A stretch of DNA of 64,000 nucleotides. Source: an uncultured Clostridiaceae bacterium (lineage in GTDB: Bacteria; Bacillota; Clostridia; TANB77; CAG-508). The notes beneath the pieces were generated by a model. The model had not been told where the DNA came from and made no database searches. It was given only the letters and a program-made list of their open reading frames with translations. Of this stretch, positions 8,581 through 16,956 are shown in pieces (positions within the stretch are counted from its first letter, which is position 1; each line of letters opens with the position of its first letter). The stretch spans positions 1 through 64,000 of the forward strand of contig CAOJCG010000007.1 of the NCBI GenBank assembly GCA_948356915.1, in the 5' to 3' direction. Position numbers and translations under genes: made by a program.

Positions 8581-8976
8581 TTACCTTTCAAATTGGTCTA
8601 GAGTAGCAAACTCATATCCCATACTTTTTATTTCTTTTATACAATAATCTAATATATTTGTATTGTCCTTTGAATTTCCATGTAGTAGTATTACTGCTCC
8701 ATTATGAATGTTATCTAATATTTTCTTTTTCGCATATTCTTCTCTGCCTTGCTTATTTTCATCCCAATCATCATATGCAAAACTCCACATTACTGTTGTG
8801 TATCCTAATTTATTGCAATAGTCTACTGTTTTTTCACTATATTCTCCTTTTGGTGGGCGTATGTATTTCATTTCATATCCATATTTATTATATATTACTT
8901 CGTGTAAATTCATTACTTCTTTCTTTATTTCTTCTTCATTTAAACTTGGCATACTTTTATGATTTACTGTATGTAT
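8581..8976 (-). pseudogene. Polysaccharide deacetylase (PdaA-like), 5' end lost at the ICE junction
   Basis: About 130 residues remain of a NodB-fold deacetylase, the type of enzyme that removes acetyl groups from peptidoglycan sugars (PdaA makes cortex muramic delta-lactam). The open frame begins with IHTVNHKSMPSLNEEE, which corresponds to the internal metal-binding motif GNHTVNHKS of full-length proteins, and a stop (8977-8979) stands just before it. RPPKGEYSE, MWSFAYDDW and ILLHGNSKDN follow and end normally with LDQFER. The N-terminal half with the catalytic Asp is missing. The break coincides with the outer edge of the recombinase module, so ICE insertion explains it. An internal ATG at 8952 could give a short product. 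Confidence 0.88.
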
Positions 8977-9052
8977 TTAAGCTATACGGATGACGCTTTT
9001 TTTTGTATTACTTGCTATGATTATTTCGACATTTTATTTTTATAAGTTATTA
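8968..9052. other. Probable left attachment junction of the ICE
   Basis: Homology to the deacetylase stops at about 8976 and the first recombinase gene ends at 9053. The attachment core should lie around the CATACAGTAAAT segment (minus strand, codons for HTVN). The rest of the gap is AT-rich and shows no gene. The matching right junction and the other half of the gene are not in the window. Confidence 0.6.
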
Positions 9053-10661
9053 CTAAATCTGTGAAAAAGTTAATTCTACTGTGATTTTTTTATTTTTATC
9101 AAACACTACTCTTTTTACTAATTTTTTTAGAATTTCATTATCTGGATTTTCTATCTTTAAAAACTCATTTGCTAATTTTTCCATTTGTTTGTATTCCTTA
9201 TTTTTGCCTTTTGTTCCTTTTTTGTTATTCTTAATTTCATTATTAAGTTTTTCTATTTCCTGCACTATTTTCATTTTTCTTTCGCTCATTATCTCGTATA
9301 ACTCTTTAAATTTATCTATTGATATTTGCCTTGTTACTTTCTTTTCATATAAACATTTAATTTCATCTTCGATTTTATTAAGTTCTTTGTTTTTATTGGA
9401 AAGTTCACTTTGAATTATATTCGCTGTGCTTTTGGCTTTTCTTTGTGCATTATTATATATTGCTTTTAATTCCTTTGAAGTATATTCTATTTTTTTGATT
9501 TCTTCTATTATTGCATTTCTTACTGCATTCATTAGTATTTTTTCGCCAATAACAACATTATCACATAGACTTCTATAATCTGCTCTTTTTCCACATACTG
9601 CACAATTTCCTTCCCAACAAACCTTTCCAGATTTTGTTTTACTTTTATTGTGTTGAAATCTTGCTTTGTTTCCACATTCTCCACAATATACAAGATCTTT
9701 TAGTGGATATTCATATTTTTTTCTAGTATCTGTATTATACGAACTTAACTTTTCTTGTACTTTATTCCATAATTCTTTACTAATAATAGGCTCGTGCATA
9801 TTTTCTTTTATTATATACTCTGATTTTTCTTTCATTTTTCCTTTTTTTATTTTAGGACTTATTTGCTCTTTCTTTCCACTTACAACATTTCCTATATATA
9901 CTTGATTTTTTAGCATACTGCCTATTTGTGTCCTTAACCACAAATACCTACCATCTGGATTTTTGCTGTTTAGATTTTTTATTGTGTTAGGCATTTTCAT
10001 ATAAATTCCCGGAGGCGTTATATTTCTATTATTTAATTCATCTGCAATTTTTATTGTAGACATTCCTTTGTTTGCATACATATCAAATATCTCTTGCACT
10101 ATATAACTTACATTTTCATCTATTACTAAATAATTTTTTATTTCTGTATCTTTTTTGTAGCCATATGGTGCAATTCCTGCTTGATATTCTCCTGCTTTCA
10201 TTTTCTTTTTCTTTACACTCTTAATTTTATTTGAAATATCTTGTATATAGTAATCATTAAAGCTTAATTTGAAAGATAAAAATTGTAGTCCTCTTGAATC
10301 TATTGTGTCTATTCCATCTCCGAATTGCTATATATCTTATATTCATTTTAGGCAAATATCTTTCTAAATAATAACCTGTATCAATATGATCTCTACCAAA
10401 TCTTGATAAATCTTTTGTGATTATACAATTTACTTTGCCATTTTCTATATCTTGTATCATTTGCTTAAATCTTGGTCTATCAAAATTTCCTCCTGTATAT
10501 CCATCATCAACATATTCATCAAACACTTCTAATTCCGTATTTTTACTAATAAAATTATCAATTATATCTCTTTGATTTTCTACACTTTCACTTTCTTTTT
10601 TTCCTCTGTCTTCGTCTGATAGTCTTATATATTTAGCAACTTTATACTTTGTTATAATCAT
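9053..10661 (-). CDS. Large serine recombinase 1 (one in-frame CGG, +1 shift needed)
   Basis: This should integrate and excise the element by serine recombination. The catalytic domain (residues 1-140) has YIRLSDED with the nucleophile Ser, NQRDIID, DDGYTGGNFDRPRF and TKDLSRFGRDH. A recombinase DNA-binding domain (GIAPYGYKKD near 180), a zinc ribbon (CGECGNKA...CAVC) and a coiled coil follow. The frame breaks at 10322: GCAATT-C-GGAGAT must lose the C to read IGDGIDT as in its neighbour. Corrected length is 535 residues. It starts next to the stop of recombinase 2 and is a paralogue of it. Confidence 0.88.
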
Positions 10662-10662
10662 A

Positions 10663-12286
10663 TTATACTGCTTTCTCGTATCTTTCTTGTTCTTTTATAT
10701 TTCCGAAAGTTAGTGTAACTGTGATATTTTTATCACTATCAAATTCAATTTTTTTTATTAGTTTTGAATATATTTCTTTAGTAGGATTTTTCATTTGCAA
10801 CATATCTTTTGCTAATTTAATCATTTCTATATAGTTTCTTCCTGTATCTTCTTTTTGTAATTCCATCATTTCTGTTTCTATTTGATGAATTTGCATTAGC
10901 AATTCCCTTTTTTCATTTTGTAATTTATTATAAATCATAGCAAAATCATCTGCTGTTATAAGTTTATTTATTTTATCTTGATATACCTCTTGTGTAGTTT
11001 GCTCATTTTCATCAATTTTGTTTTGTATAGTCATTTTTTGACTCCTTAATATATTACTTTTACTTTGTACCTTTTCTTCAGCTTTTTTATATACTTTTAT
11101 GATTTCATCTTCTGTGTAAGATATTTGCTCTATTTCTTCTCTAATTACTTCTCGAACTTTGTTTTCTATAAGTTCCTCTGTTATTGGTTTACAAGTACAA
11201 CTTTTATTTCTATTTTTATTAGAGCACAAAAAAGTTCTTTGTTCCCATACTTTGCCACTTTTTCTTTCTCCTTTTCTAACTTTATAAGTTGCCTTTCCTC
11301 CACATTCTGCACAAAATATAAATTCTTTCAAAGGCACTTCATATTTTTGCGTAAACGAATCTTTATGTCTATTTAATTTATCTTGTGCCTTTCTCCAAAT
11401 TAATTCATCAATGATAGGTTCGTGCATATTTTTTACAATAATATATTCATCTTTGTGTGTACTTCTTACTTTTTCAACTTTATGGCTTATTTTTTGGAAT
11501 TTTCTACCCACTACACTTCCTATATATACTTCATTCCTTAACATTTTAGCTATCTGTTCACTCTGCCATATATAACCTCTTGGATTCTTACTTTTTCTGT
11601 TCATACATACTGGTATTTTTAAATATATTGCAGGAGCGTCAATGTTTCTTTCGTTTAAATTTTCTGCAATTTTGGTTGTAGACATTCCTTTATATAAATA
11701 CATATCAAATATTTCCCTAACTATTTGTGCTGAATATTCATCTATTATTAAATGATTTTTTATATTGTTGTCCTTTTTATAGCCATAAGGAGCTATTCCT
11801 CCTTGAAATTCGCCTTTTTCTATTTTTCTATTTTTTACACTTTTTATCTTATTAGAAATATCTTGTGCATAGTAGTCATTAAAACTTAATTTGAAAGTCA
11901 AAAATTGTAGTCCATCTGGATTTATTGTATCAACATTATCTCCTATTGCTATATATCTAATGTTGTTTGTTGGCAAATATCTTTCTAAATAATAACCTGT
12001 ATCTATGTGATCTCTTCCAAATCTTGATAAGTCTTTTGTTATAATACAGTCTATTTTTCCATCTTCTATATCTTGTAACATCTTTTTGAATCCGTGGTCG
12101 ATTAAAGTTTGTTCCAGTATAGCCATCATCAACATATTCTTCTACTGCTTCTAATTCTTCGTGTTCACTTATATAACTATCTAATATATCTCTTTGATTT
12201 TCTATACTTTCACTTTCTCTATCATCTCCATCATCTCTTGATAAACGCATATATTTTGCTACTTTATAATTATTTATTCTTAACAT
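10663..12286 (-). CDS. Large serine recombinase 2 (one in-frame CGG, +1 shift needed)
   Basis: A 540-residue paralogue of recombinase 1. It has YMRLSRDD with the catalytic Ser, NQRDILD, VDDGYTGTNFNRP, TKDLSRFGRDHIDTGYY, the GIAPYGYKKD DNA-binding domain, a zinc ribbon (CAECGGKA...CTCK) and a C-terminal coiled coil. The frame breaks at 12094, where CCA-C-GGATTC must lose the C to give RPGFKKMLQDIEDG, the usual motif of this family. Multi-recombinase modules of this kind are known at the ends of Firmicutes conjugative elements. The two genes have adjacent ends and form an operon. Confidence 0.88.
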
Positions 12287-12365
12287 CTTCCCTCCCTCCT
12301 AGAATAAATAACCTGTTTGCTTTTTCATTTTACTTTCTTTAATTTTCAAAGTAAAATGTGCAATT

Positions 12366-12503
12366 TTATTTTTTTTTCAATTTTTCTATATTTTCTATTT
12401 TTTCAATAAATGTTTTTTCTAATAAGTTCGTTAATATCTCCTTTAGGTTTTCATTCCCATATATTTTTTTTATACTATCTTTTTCATTTTTTAAGTCCTC
12501 CAT
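12366..12503 (-). CDS. Small Lys/Glu-rich protein, unknown
   Basis: A 45-residue protein (MEDLKNEKDSIKKIYGNEN at the start), predicted to be helical, with a strong GGAGGAG ribosome site. It lies between recombinase 2 and the next gene upstream. I do not recognise it. Confidence 0.5.
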   Translation of the reverse strand: MEDLKNEKDSIKKIYGNENLKEILTNLLEKTFIEKIENIEKLKKK

Positions 12504-12571
12504 CTCCTCCTCCTTTTATATTAAAAGGTATTTTTGAATGTCCTATTTTATGAATAAAATTTAAAATAAGA

Positions 12572-12976
12572 CTATTCATTCAGTAGTTCTGGAAATAGAT
12601 TTTCTAGTATTACTTCTGCCTCTTTCATTATTTTTCTAGGGTGGTGCGTATGGATCTCGCTTAAAAATTCTTTGACAATTTTTTCGTCTGTTATTTGCAT
12701 TTCTCTATTTATAAGTACATAAAATATACAAATAGCATAAGAAATAAAGTCATCTGCTGTTAAAATCCAACTAAAATTTATTCTTTTTAATAATTCAGTA
12801 TTAACTCCTGTTATTTCTATACTATTAAGATTTTCTTGTGCTACTTCCACTATATCTTTCAGTATATCTCCTAGTCCATTTTGATTTATATTTTGTTCAT
12901 ATTTTTTATAACCTAAAATATAATAGCTTACTGCCTCCTTAATAGCATACATTTTATTTCTTGCATTCTTTTTCAT
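12572..12976 (-). CDS. Hypothetical protein of the recombinase module
   Basis: A 134-residue soluble, mostly helical protein with no motif I recognise; a central hydrophobic stretch (ADDFISYAICIFYVLI) looks like a buried helix. It stands between the degenerate recombinase and the two large ones in the same direction, so it may be a helper of the recombination module; that is inference from place only. It has a GGAGG ribosome site. Confidence 0.6.
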   Translation of the reverse strand: MKKNARNKMYAIKEAVSYYILGYKKYEQNINQNGLGDILKDIVEVAQENLNSIEITGVNTELLKRINFSWILTADDFISYAICIFYVLINREMQITDEKIVKEFLSEIHTHHPRKIMKEAEVILENLFPELLNE

Positions 12977-13005
12977 TAAAATTCCTCCTATACTAAAAAC
13001 AAGCC

Positions 13006-13548
13006 CTATCTGGACTTGTCGTTTCTATTTTTTAATTCTTTTCTCTTTATATCTCTAGCTAATTTTTCAAAGCCTAATTTTTTAAAAGTTTCTATATAAT
13101 GATTTCTATTGATACACTCTCCATTAAGAGTAACTATATCAACATTTTTCATAAAATTATTTTCAAATAAACTTGTTAATTTTGCAGGATTTCTAAATAA
13201 TCTTGAAATATCTGTTACCACTATTTGCTTGATTTTTCCTGCTTTTATATCTTCTATGAGTTTATCTAATGCCTCTCTATCTTCAGATAGTCCATTTTTT
13301 CTAACATCTATATAATGTACTCTGTTTATTATATTTTGCTTTTTGCAATATTCTTCTAGTCTATTTCTTTGAGAATAAATATCTGCATTTACCATATCTC
13401 CATCTACTCTATTTGTTCTCATATATAGTGCAACAGCCTTTTTCTGCTTTTTGTTTTCTATTTTTTCGTCAATATAATAATCTAGTTGTTCAATATTTCC
13501 AACTCTCATATACATACCAACATTTCCATTTTTACTCACAATTTCCAT
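13006..13548 (-). CDS. Serine recombinase-like protein lacking the catalytic serine
   Basis: A 180-residue protein with a resolvase N-terminal fold: ALYMRTNRVDGD, YSQRNRLEEYCKKQ, GLSEDREALDKLIEDIKAG, then VVTDISRLFRNPAKL. In active enzymes the strand YxRxS holds the nucleophile; here the position is Asn (YMRTN), and an earlier similar segment (MYMRVGNIEQL) has Gly. It also lacks the long DNA-binding part. It is probably a non-catalytic partner or regulator of the two recombinases downstream. It overlaps mazF by 17 bases and is likely co-translated with it. Confidence 0.75.
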   Translation of the reverse strand: MEIVSKNGNVGMYMRVGNIEQLDYYIDEKIENKKQKKAVALYMRTNRVDGDMVNADIYSQRNRLEEYCKKQNIINRVHYIDVRKNGLSEDREALDKLIEDIKAGKIKQIVVTDISRLFRNPAKLTSLFENNFMKNVDIVTLNGECINRNHYIETFKKLGFEKLARDIKRKELKNRNDKSR

Positions 13549-13909
13549 AGCCGTTCCTTTCTTGTAAATCGGTTGCTATTTTTATAGCATTATTTACAAC
13601 TTCTACATATTTTTCTGGTAGTATATCAATTCGGTGTAATAGTCTTTTTTTGTCTATCACTTTTATTTGTTCTGCCATTATTGTAGCCTCATATTTCATT
13701 TTGCCAAACTTATTTATTCTTATATGAGTAGGAATAGCAAATCGTTCCTCTATTCTTCTAGTTATAGGAATAATTATTGTTGTTGTGCTATGTTTGTTTC
13801 CTATGTCATTTTGAATAATTAGAACAGGTCTTACTCCTCTTTCCTCACTTCCTACTGTGTTTCCTAAGTTAGCAAGATATATTTCATTTCTTCTAATTCT
13901 ATTTATCAT
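13532..13909 (-). CDS. MazF/PemK-family endoribonuclease toxin
   Basis: A 125-residue MazF-like protein with RRNEIYLANLGNTVGSEERGVRPVLIIQND, TTTIIIPIT and the EATIMAEQIKVIDKKRL region with the conserved catalytic-loop Arg and Thr. Such toxins cleave mRNA at short sequences and stabilise elements when paired with an antitoxin. No MazE-like gene is next to it: upstream is a 55-residue membrane peptide and downstream the recombinase-like gene. Similar proteins occur in this position in clostridial ICEs and may act as regulators. Confidence 0.85.
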   Translation of the reverse strand: MINRIRRNEIYLANLGNTVGSEERGVRPVLIIQNDIGNKHSTTTIIIPITRRIEERFAIPTHIRINKFGKMKYEATIMAEQIKVIDKKRLLHRIDILPEKYVEVVNNAIKIATDLQERNGYGNCE

Positions 13910-14066
13910 TGCTTTGCCTCCTGCAATTATTTTTTAATTGTTCCATCTGCTCTATATCTTCCATCTCTATTTCTTCAGCTGTTTTGCATTTACTTGCACC
14001 CAACAGCAATAAATACATAAAAATAGTAATTATAAACATATCTATTAGTAAAATTCTTAATATCAT
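13899..14066 (-). CDS. Small membrane protein upstream of mazF
   Basis: A 55-residue protein with one N-terminal membrane helix (residues 3-24) and an acidic tail rich in Glu and Met. A GAAAGG ribosome site precedes the ATG. Its end overlaps the mazF start by 11 bases, the usual layout of an antitoxin, but it does not look like a MazE protein. Function unknown. Confidence 0.55.
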   Translation of the reverse strand: MILRILLIDMFIITIFMYLLLLGASKCKTAEEIEMEDIEQMEQLKNNCRRQSNDK

Positions 14067-14095
14067 TGTTTGGTTTTCCTTTCTCGTATGTTAAA

Positions 14096-14155
14096 AAGAA
14101 CTCTAAAATGTTTTGGAGGTATATTGATATTGCATACCTTAATTTTAGAGTTCTT
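14096..14155 (-). terminator. Strong terminator or attenuator hairpin
   Basis: A perfect 14-base-pair stem, AAGAACTCTAAAAT/ATTTTAGAGTTCTT, holds an inner AGGTAT/ATACCT stem. On the minus strand it is followed by TTTTTAAC. It closes whatever transcript comes from the structured region at 14180-14345, or attenuates entry into the mazF operon. Confidence 0.65.
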
Positions 14156-14179
14156 ATTATCTATTTATTTTTATACCTT

Positions 14180-14345
14180 TATCATCATTCATTAGACAGA
14201 TATTTTGCATATATCTTCATAGGTGTATTCGGCATACCCTACCTGTTACACAGGCTTGTCCTCAATGCGTGGGACGGTTTTTTCTCGCTCGTGCTATGAC
14301 TGGACAAAAGTTTCTTTCCTTTTACACTCATCTTCGCCTTATTAG
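14180..14345 (-). ncRNA. Candidate structured RNA or other conserved non-coding element
   Basis: The gene-free stretch 14067-14545 contains a segment visibly richer in G and C than its surroundings. It has several complementary pieces: a TTGTCC/GGACAA outer pair, CCTG/CAGG around TTACA, and GGTGTAT-TCGG-CATACC. A terminator follows on the minus strand. I know no Rfam family that I can match by eye. It could be an ICE-encoded RNA, a leader, or a second protein-binding site. The strand is inferred from the terminator. Confidence 0.45.
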
Positions 14346-14545
14346 TTGCAAGCTAATATTTAAGTAATATAAAAATTACTAGCTCAAGTAATCAAAGGAG
14401 TGTATCTAACGAATTGTTATTCACTTTTCAATGTGCTTTTTTACTCTCTTTTTAAGAAAAACAAGTAAGAGATTTTACCCTCTCATCTATAACAGCGATT
14501 GAAAAATGAAAAATAGGACATTTTCCTAAAATTTTTTTTAATTTT

Positions 14546-14758
14546 TTATTTTGCTAATTTCTCTGCAAAATCTTTGTCTTTTATAACCTTTACTGCATAC
14601 TCAATTAAGTAGCTTTTTAGTTCTTGATCTACTTCTTTATTTTCGTTTTTTGAATACTTATCTATTAGAGGCATTATTTTATCTATTGCAAAAATCAATG
14701 ACACCTCATCTGTTCTAGCCTTTACTAATAATTTATAAAATTTTGTTTTATTCTTCAT
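14546..14758 (-). CDS. Small ICE protein next to the sigma factor
   Basis: A 70-residue helical protein (KFYKLLVKARTDEVSLIFAI...DKIMPLIDKYSK). It starts within the last 11 bases of the sigma-like gene, so the two are translationally coupled. In Tn916-type elements a comparable small gene is paired with the sigma-like orf7. I infer the same role in control of element genes from position and size only. Confidence 0.65.
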   Translation of the reverse strand: MKNKTKFYKLLVKARTDEVSLIFAIDKIMPLIDKYSKNENKEVDQELKSYLIEYAVKVIKDKDFAEKLAK

Positions 14759-15185
14759 TTTCTACCTCCAGATAATTTCTTAATTTTTCAATAGCTCTAT
14801 CTTTTAATTTTCTTACTGTACTCTCATCTTTGTTCATATCCTTTGCTATTTCTTTCAATTTCTTATTTTTATAGTAATATTGTATAATTACTTTTCTCTG
14901 CTTTTCAGTTAGTTGCTTTAACCCCTTTACCAATTCTTCATTTTTACATTTTTCTTCATTTAAAAAGGAATACTCAAAATTGTCTGTATTAAACAATTTT
15001 TCCCATTCCTTATTAGACATAGATATTTCTTTATCTAGTAAATACTTCTTATGTTTTAAATAATCAATTCTTTTATGTAATAAAGCTGTTCTCATATAAC
15101 TTATATATCTAGCAAATACAATATCGTCTTTTAATTCTATATTTTCTTTAAATATATCTCTTTTTTCTTTCATCTTTTCCTCCAT
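14748..15185 (-). CDS. Small sigma-70-like factor (Tn916 Orf7 type)
   Basis: A 145-residue protein whose C-terminal half is a sigma-70 region 4 helix-turn-helix: LKQLTEKQRKVIIQYYYKN, then KLKEIAKDMNKDESTVRKLKDRAIEKL. The N-terminal part is helical and charged. Tn916 Orf7 and its relatives are sigma-like proteins that activate excision and transfer genes, and this one is probably the same kind of regulator. Its upstream region holds a terminator-like stem that could attenuate it. Confidence 0.8.
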   Translation of the reverse strand: MEEKMKEKRDIFKENIELKDDIVFARYISYMRTALLHKRIDYLKHKKYLLDKEISMSNKEWEKLFNTDNFEYSFLNEEKCKNEELVKGLKQLTEKQRKVIIQYYYKNKKLKEIAKDMNKDESTVRKLKDRAIEKLRNYLEVENEE

Positions 15186-15265
15186 TCAATTTTGTTTTTC
15201 ATTGAATGGAGGTGGACTATGACAGCCACAATTAAAAAGGAGAAAATTTTTTATATGTAGTATAA

Positions 15266-15307
15266 AAAAGAAGTCAAAATTACTCCTTGTAAATTTGACT
15301 TCTTTTT
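15266..15307. terminator. Terminator or attenuator upstream of the sigma gene
   Basis: The stem AAAAGAAGTCAAA against TTTGACTTCTTTT has T runs on both strands. It lies 80-120 bases upstream of the sigma factor start, so it may attenuate that operon, as happens in the leader of Tn916. Confidence 0.65.
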
Positions 15308-15364
15308 CTATGTAATTACTTAAAAAAACTTTTTCCTCTGATTTCACTACCCATACTCCTTGCG

Positions 15365-15422
15365 TAGCGTAGAGTATGCACTTTGAAATTATAGTAATAA
15401 GCAATAGAACTACACTACGCTA
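15365..15422. repeat. Inverted repeat TAGCGTAG...CTACGCTA
   Basis: Perfect eight-base arms, extended by partly matching flanks, are separated by 42 bases. The arms are unusually GC-rich for this region. A looping operator for an element regulator is possible. Confidence 0.45.
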
Positions 15423-15636
15423 AAATATAATCTCGTTTTGTTTTTCTTTAGATAATCTGGTATTTAGGTAGCACATTTATTGGATTATCTTTTAAAAATA
15501 ACAAAAAACAAATATTAATTTTTTATAACTTGTTTTTTGAATCCATTTTTAATTTACAATCCGTTTTATCTCCTTCCCTTTTATACTATCTTTTGTGCTT
15601 ATATTCTTTATATTAGCACTTTTAATTTTAAAAGTT

Positions 15637-15643
15637 TGTCGAA
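15637..15643 (+). promoter_or_regulatory. Spo0A-box-like site TGTCGAA
   Basis: An exact match to the core 0A box TGNCGAA, in the longer context TTTGTCGAAATGTGT that is repeated at 16925-16939. It lies 164 bases upstream of the XRE gene. Confidence 0.45.
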
Positions 15644-15727
15644 ATGTGTAAAATAGGGAATATTTTTTACAAAAACTTCCATTTTCTTTTTAATATTTGC
15701 ATTTTTTGATTTTTATAATTTCTTTTA

Positions 15728-15742
15728 GCACGATATTCGTGC
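15728..15742. promoter_or_regulatory. Palindromic operator GCACGATATTCGTGC
   Basis: A perfect palindrome just upstream of a TATAAT-type -10 sequence and 65 bases before the XRE start. A near-identical site (GCACGGTATTCGTGC) lies in front of the receiver-domain gene at 16566-16586. The pair flanks both genes and is the best candidate operator for the XRE protein encoded between them. Confidence 0.65.
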
Positions 15743-15806
15743 AAGAAAATGACTTTTTTATAATAAAATTGGGAAAAATGATATAGAAAGAAAGGAATGA
15801 GAATAT

Positions 15807-16064
15807 ATGAGAGCCAAAAGACTTAACTCAAAATCTAATATTATTGGCAAGAATGTAAAAAAATATAGAACAGCTAATAAGTATACACAAGAAGAACTAT
15901 GCCAAAAACTAGACTTATTTGGTTTGAACTTATATCATTCTGATATTTATCTTATTGAATATAATAAAAGAATTGTTAGAGATTATGAAGCTTTAGCTTT
16001 TGCTAAAGTTTTCAATATAAGTTTAGACGAACTTTATTCTGGAACAGAAAAAGAACTTGAATAA
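15807..16064 (+). CDS. XRE-family transcriptional regulator
   Basis: An 85-residue Cro/C1-type helix-turn-helix protein: IIGKNVKKYRTANKYTQEELCQKL (helices 1-2), then LYHSDIYLIEYNKRIVRDYEALAFAKVFNISLDELY. It is one of the few plus-strand genes. Its promoter carries a perfect palindrome. Proteins of this size act as element repressors. It converges on the receiver-domain gene across a terminator. Confidence 0.85.
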   Translation: MRAKRLNSKSNIIGKNVKKYRTANKYTQEELCQKLDLFGLNLYHSDIYLIEYNKRIVRDYEALAFAKVFNISLDELYSGTEKELE

Positions 16065-16071
16065 AAAATTA

Positions 16072-16099
16072 AATCCAGATTTTCTCTGGATTTTTTATT
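16072..16099. terminator. Terminator after the XRE gene
   Basis: The stem AATCCAGA/TCTGGATT with a five-base loop is followed by TTTTATT on the plus strand. It overlaps the stop of the converging receiver-domain gene. Confidence 0.8.
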
Positions 16100-16544
16100 A
16101 TTTCTTGAAAAAACTTACTATTTTCTTAAAAAAATTATTTTCTTCAGCTAGTTTACTGTTAATTAATTCTTCTCTACTTCCTATTTCTGTAATTGACTCA
16201 ATTTCATTAACTAGCTTTTCCATATCTACTGGCTTATTATAGATATTTTTTACAGGTAAAGAATATAGTTTTTTCATTATATCTACACTTGCTCCACCAG
16301 TAATGACAATAAATTCTGGTACTTTTTCAAACTCTTTTACTATTTCTATAACTTCTACTCCTGTTTTTTTAGGCATTTCTATATCAGTAATTACAACATC
16401 TGGATTAAATTGCATTATATAATTCAATTCTTCTTCTCCATCATTTGCAATTCCAACTACCTCTATGTTATCACTATTTTTTAATGCTTTTACAATATGT
16501 TCTAGTAAAACTTTGTTGTCATCTGCAACAACTATTCTTATCAT
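16098..16544 (-). CDS. Stand-alone response-regulator receiver protein
   Basis: A 148-residue CheY-like domain with the acidic pocket (VVADDNK), the phosphoacceptor Asp in VVITDIEMPKKTG, the Thr of FIVITGG and the conserved Lys in IYNKPVD. Sequence in the receiver is of the Spo0A/CheY type. No output domain follows, only a 25-residue basic tail. No histidine kinase is in the window, so it probably takes phosphate from a host relay. A 21-base palindrome lies directly upstream of its ribosome site. Confidence 0.88.
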   Translation of the reverse strand: MIRIVVADDNKVLLEHIVKALKNSDNIEVVGIANDGEEELNYIMQFNPDVVITDIEMPKKTGVEVIEIVKEFEKVPEFIVITGGASVDIMKKLYSLPVKNIYNKPVDMEKLVNEIESITEIGSREELINSKLAEENNFFKKIVSFFKK

Positions 16545-16565
16545 AGTCTTTTTTCTCCTTTCTTT

Positions 16566-16586
16566 ATTGCACGGTATTCGTGCAAT
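16566..16586. promoter_or_regulatory. Palindromic operator, second copy
   Basis: ATTGCACGGTATTCGTGCAAT is palindromic with one mismatch and shares its core with 15728-15742. It stands 22 bases upstream of the receiver gene start, where binding would block transcription. Confidence 0.65.
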
Positions 16587-16605
16587 AATAAATAAAAAAA
16601 ATAAT

Positions 16606-16854
16606 TTACTTCGTTAATTTAGATATTTTTTCTATACATTTATCACACACTAATTGTCCTTCAATTTTTGATTGTACTTTTTTACTATTACAAAATATAC
16701 AATTTTCTGCATATTTTTTTAATATTATTTTTTCTCCGTCTACAAATATTTCTAAAGGATCTTGTTCATAGATTTTAAATTGACTTCTAATTTCTTTAGG
16801 AATTGTTATCCTTCCTAAATCATCAACTTTTCTTGTAATTCCTGTACTTTTCAT
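16606..16854 (-). CDS. AbrB/SpoVT-family transition-state regulator
   Basis: An 82-residue protein with an N-terminal AbrB swapped-hairpin domain (STGITRKVDDLGRITIPKEIR, then DPLEIFVDGEKIILKKY) and a C-terminal zinc-ribbon-like tail with two CxxC pairs (CIFC and CDKC). AbrB proteins repress post-exponential genes. Its promoter has a TATAAT at 16900-16905 flanked by two TGTCGAA boxes, one per strand, which mirrors Spo0A control of abrB in Bacillus. Confidence 0.9.
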   Translation of the reverse strand: MKSTGITRKVDDLGRITIPKEIRSQFKIYEQDPLEIFVDGEKIILKKYAENCIFCNSKKVQSKIEGQLVCDKCIEKISKLTK

Positions 16855-16891
16855 AAAATTACTCTCCTATCTTTATAAACTTTTTTCTTTC

Positions 16892-16933
16892 TTCGACATA
16901 TTATACTATATTGCCTTTTATTTTTTTGTCGAA
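16892..16933 (-). promoter_or_regulatory. abrB-type promoter with two Spo0A-box-like sites
   Basis: On the minus strand TATAAT is followed at once by ATGTCGAAGA (box at 16892-16898), and an inverted box lies at 16927-16933 near the -35 position. Both match TGNCGAA exactly. Binding of phosphorylated Spo0A here would be expected to block RNA polymerase. Confidence 0.55.
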
Positions 16934-16956
16934 ATGTGTCATAAAAATAAAAAAAC

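Larger units (their letters stand above)
15186..15806. other. Regulatory intergenic region
   Basis: No convincing gene is seen in these 620 bases. They separate the minus-strand sigma gene from the plus-strand XRE gene and contain a terminator/attenuator, a long inverted repeat, a Spo0A-box-like site and a palindromic operator, listed separately. A TATAAT at about 15758 is a likely -10 for the XRE gene. Confidence 0.6.

Noticed and set aside
14180..14345. A tRNA gene, in particular a glycine tRNA with expanded anticodon loop
   Set aside because: The region has stems but no GGTTCRA T-loop, no cloverleaf spacing and no CCA end. I found no tRNA or rRNA gene in the window by eye.
15186..15404. 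A 72-codon open frame upstream of the sigma gene
   Set aside because: It runs through a strong terminator stem, has no ribosome site and its product has no protein-like pattern. It is part of the regulatory leader.
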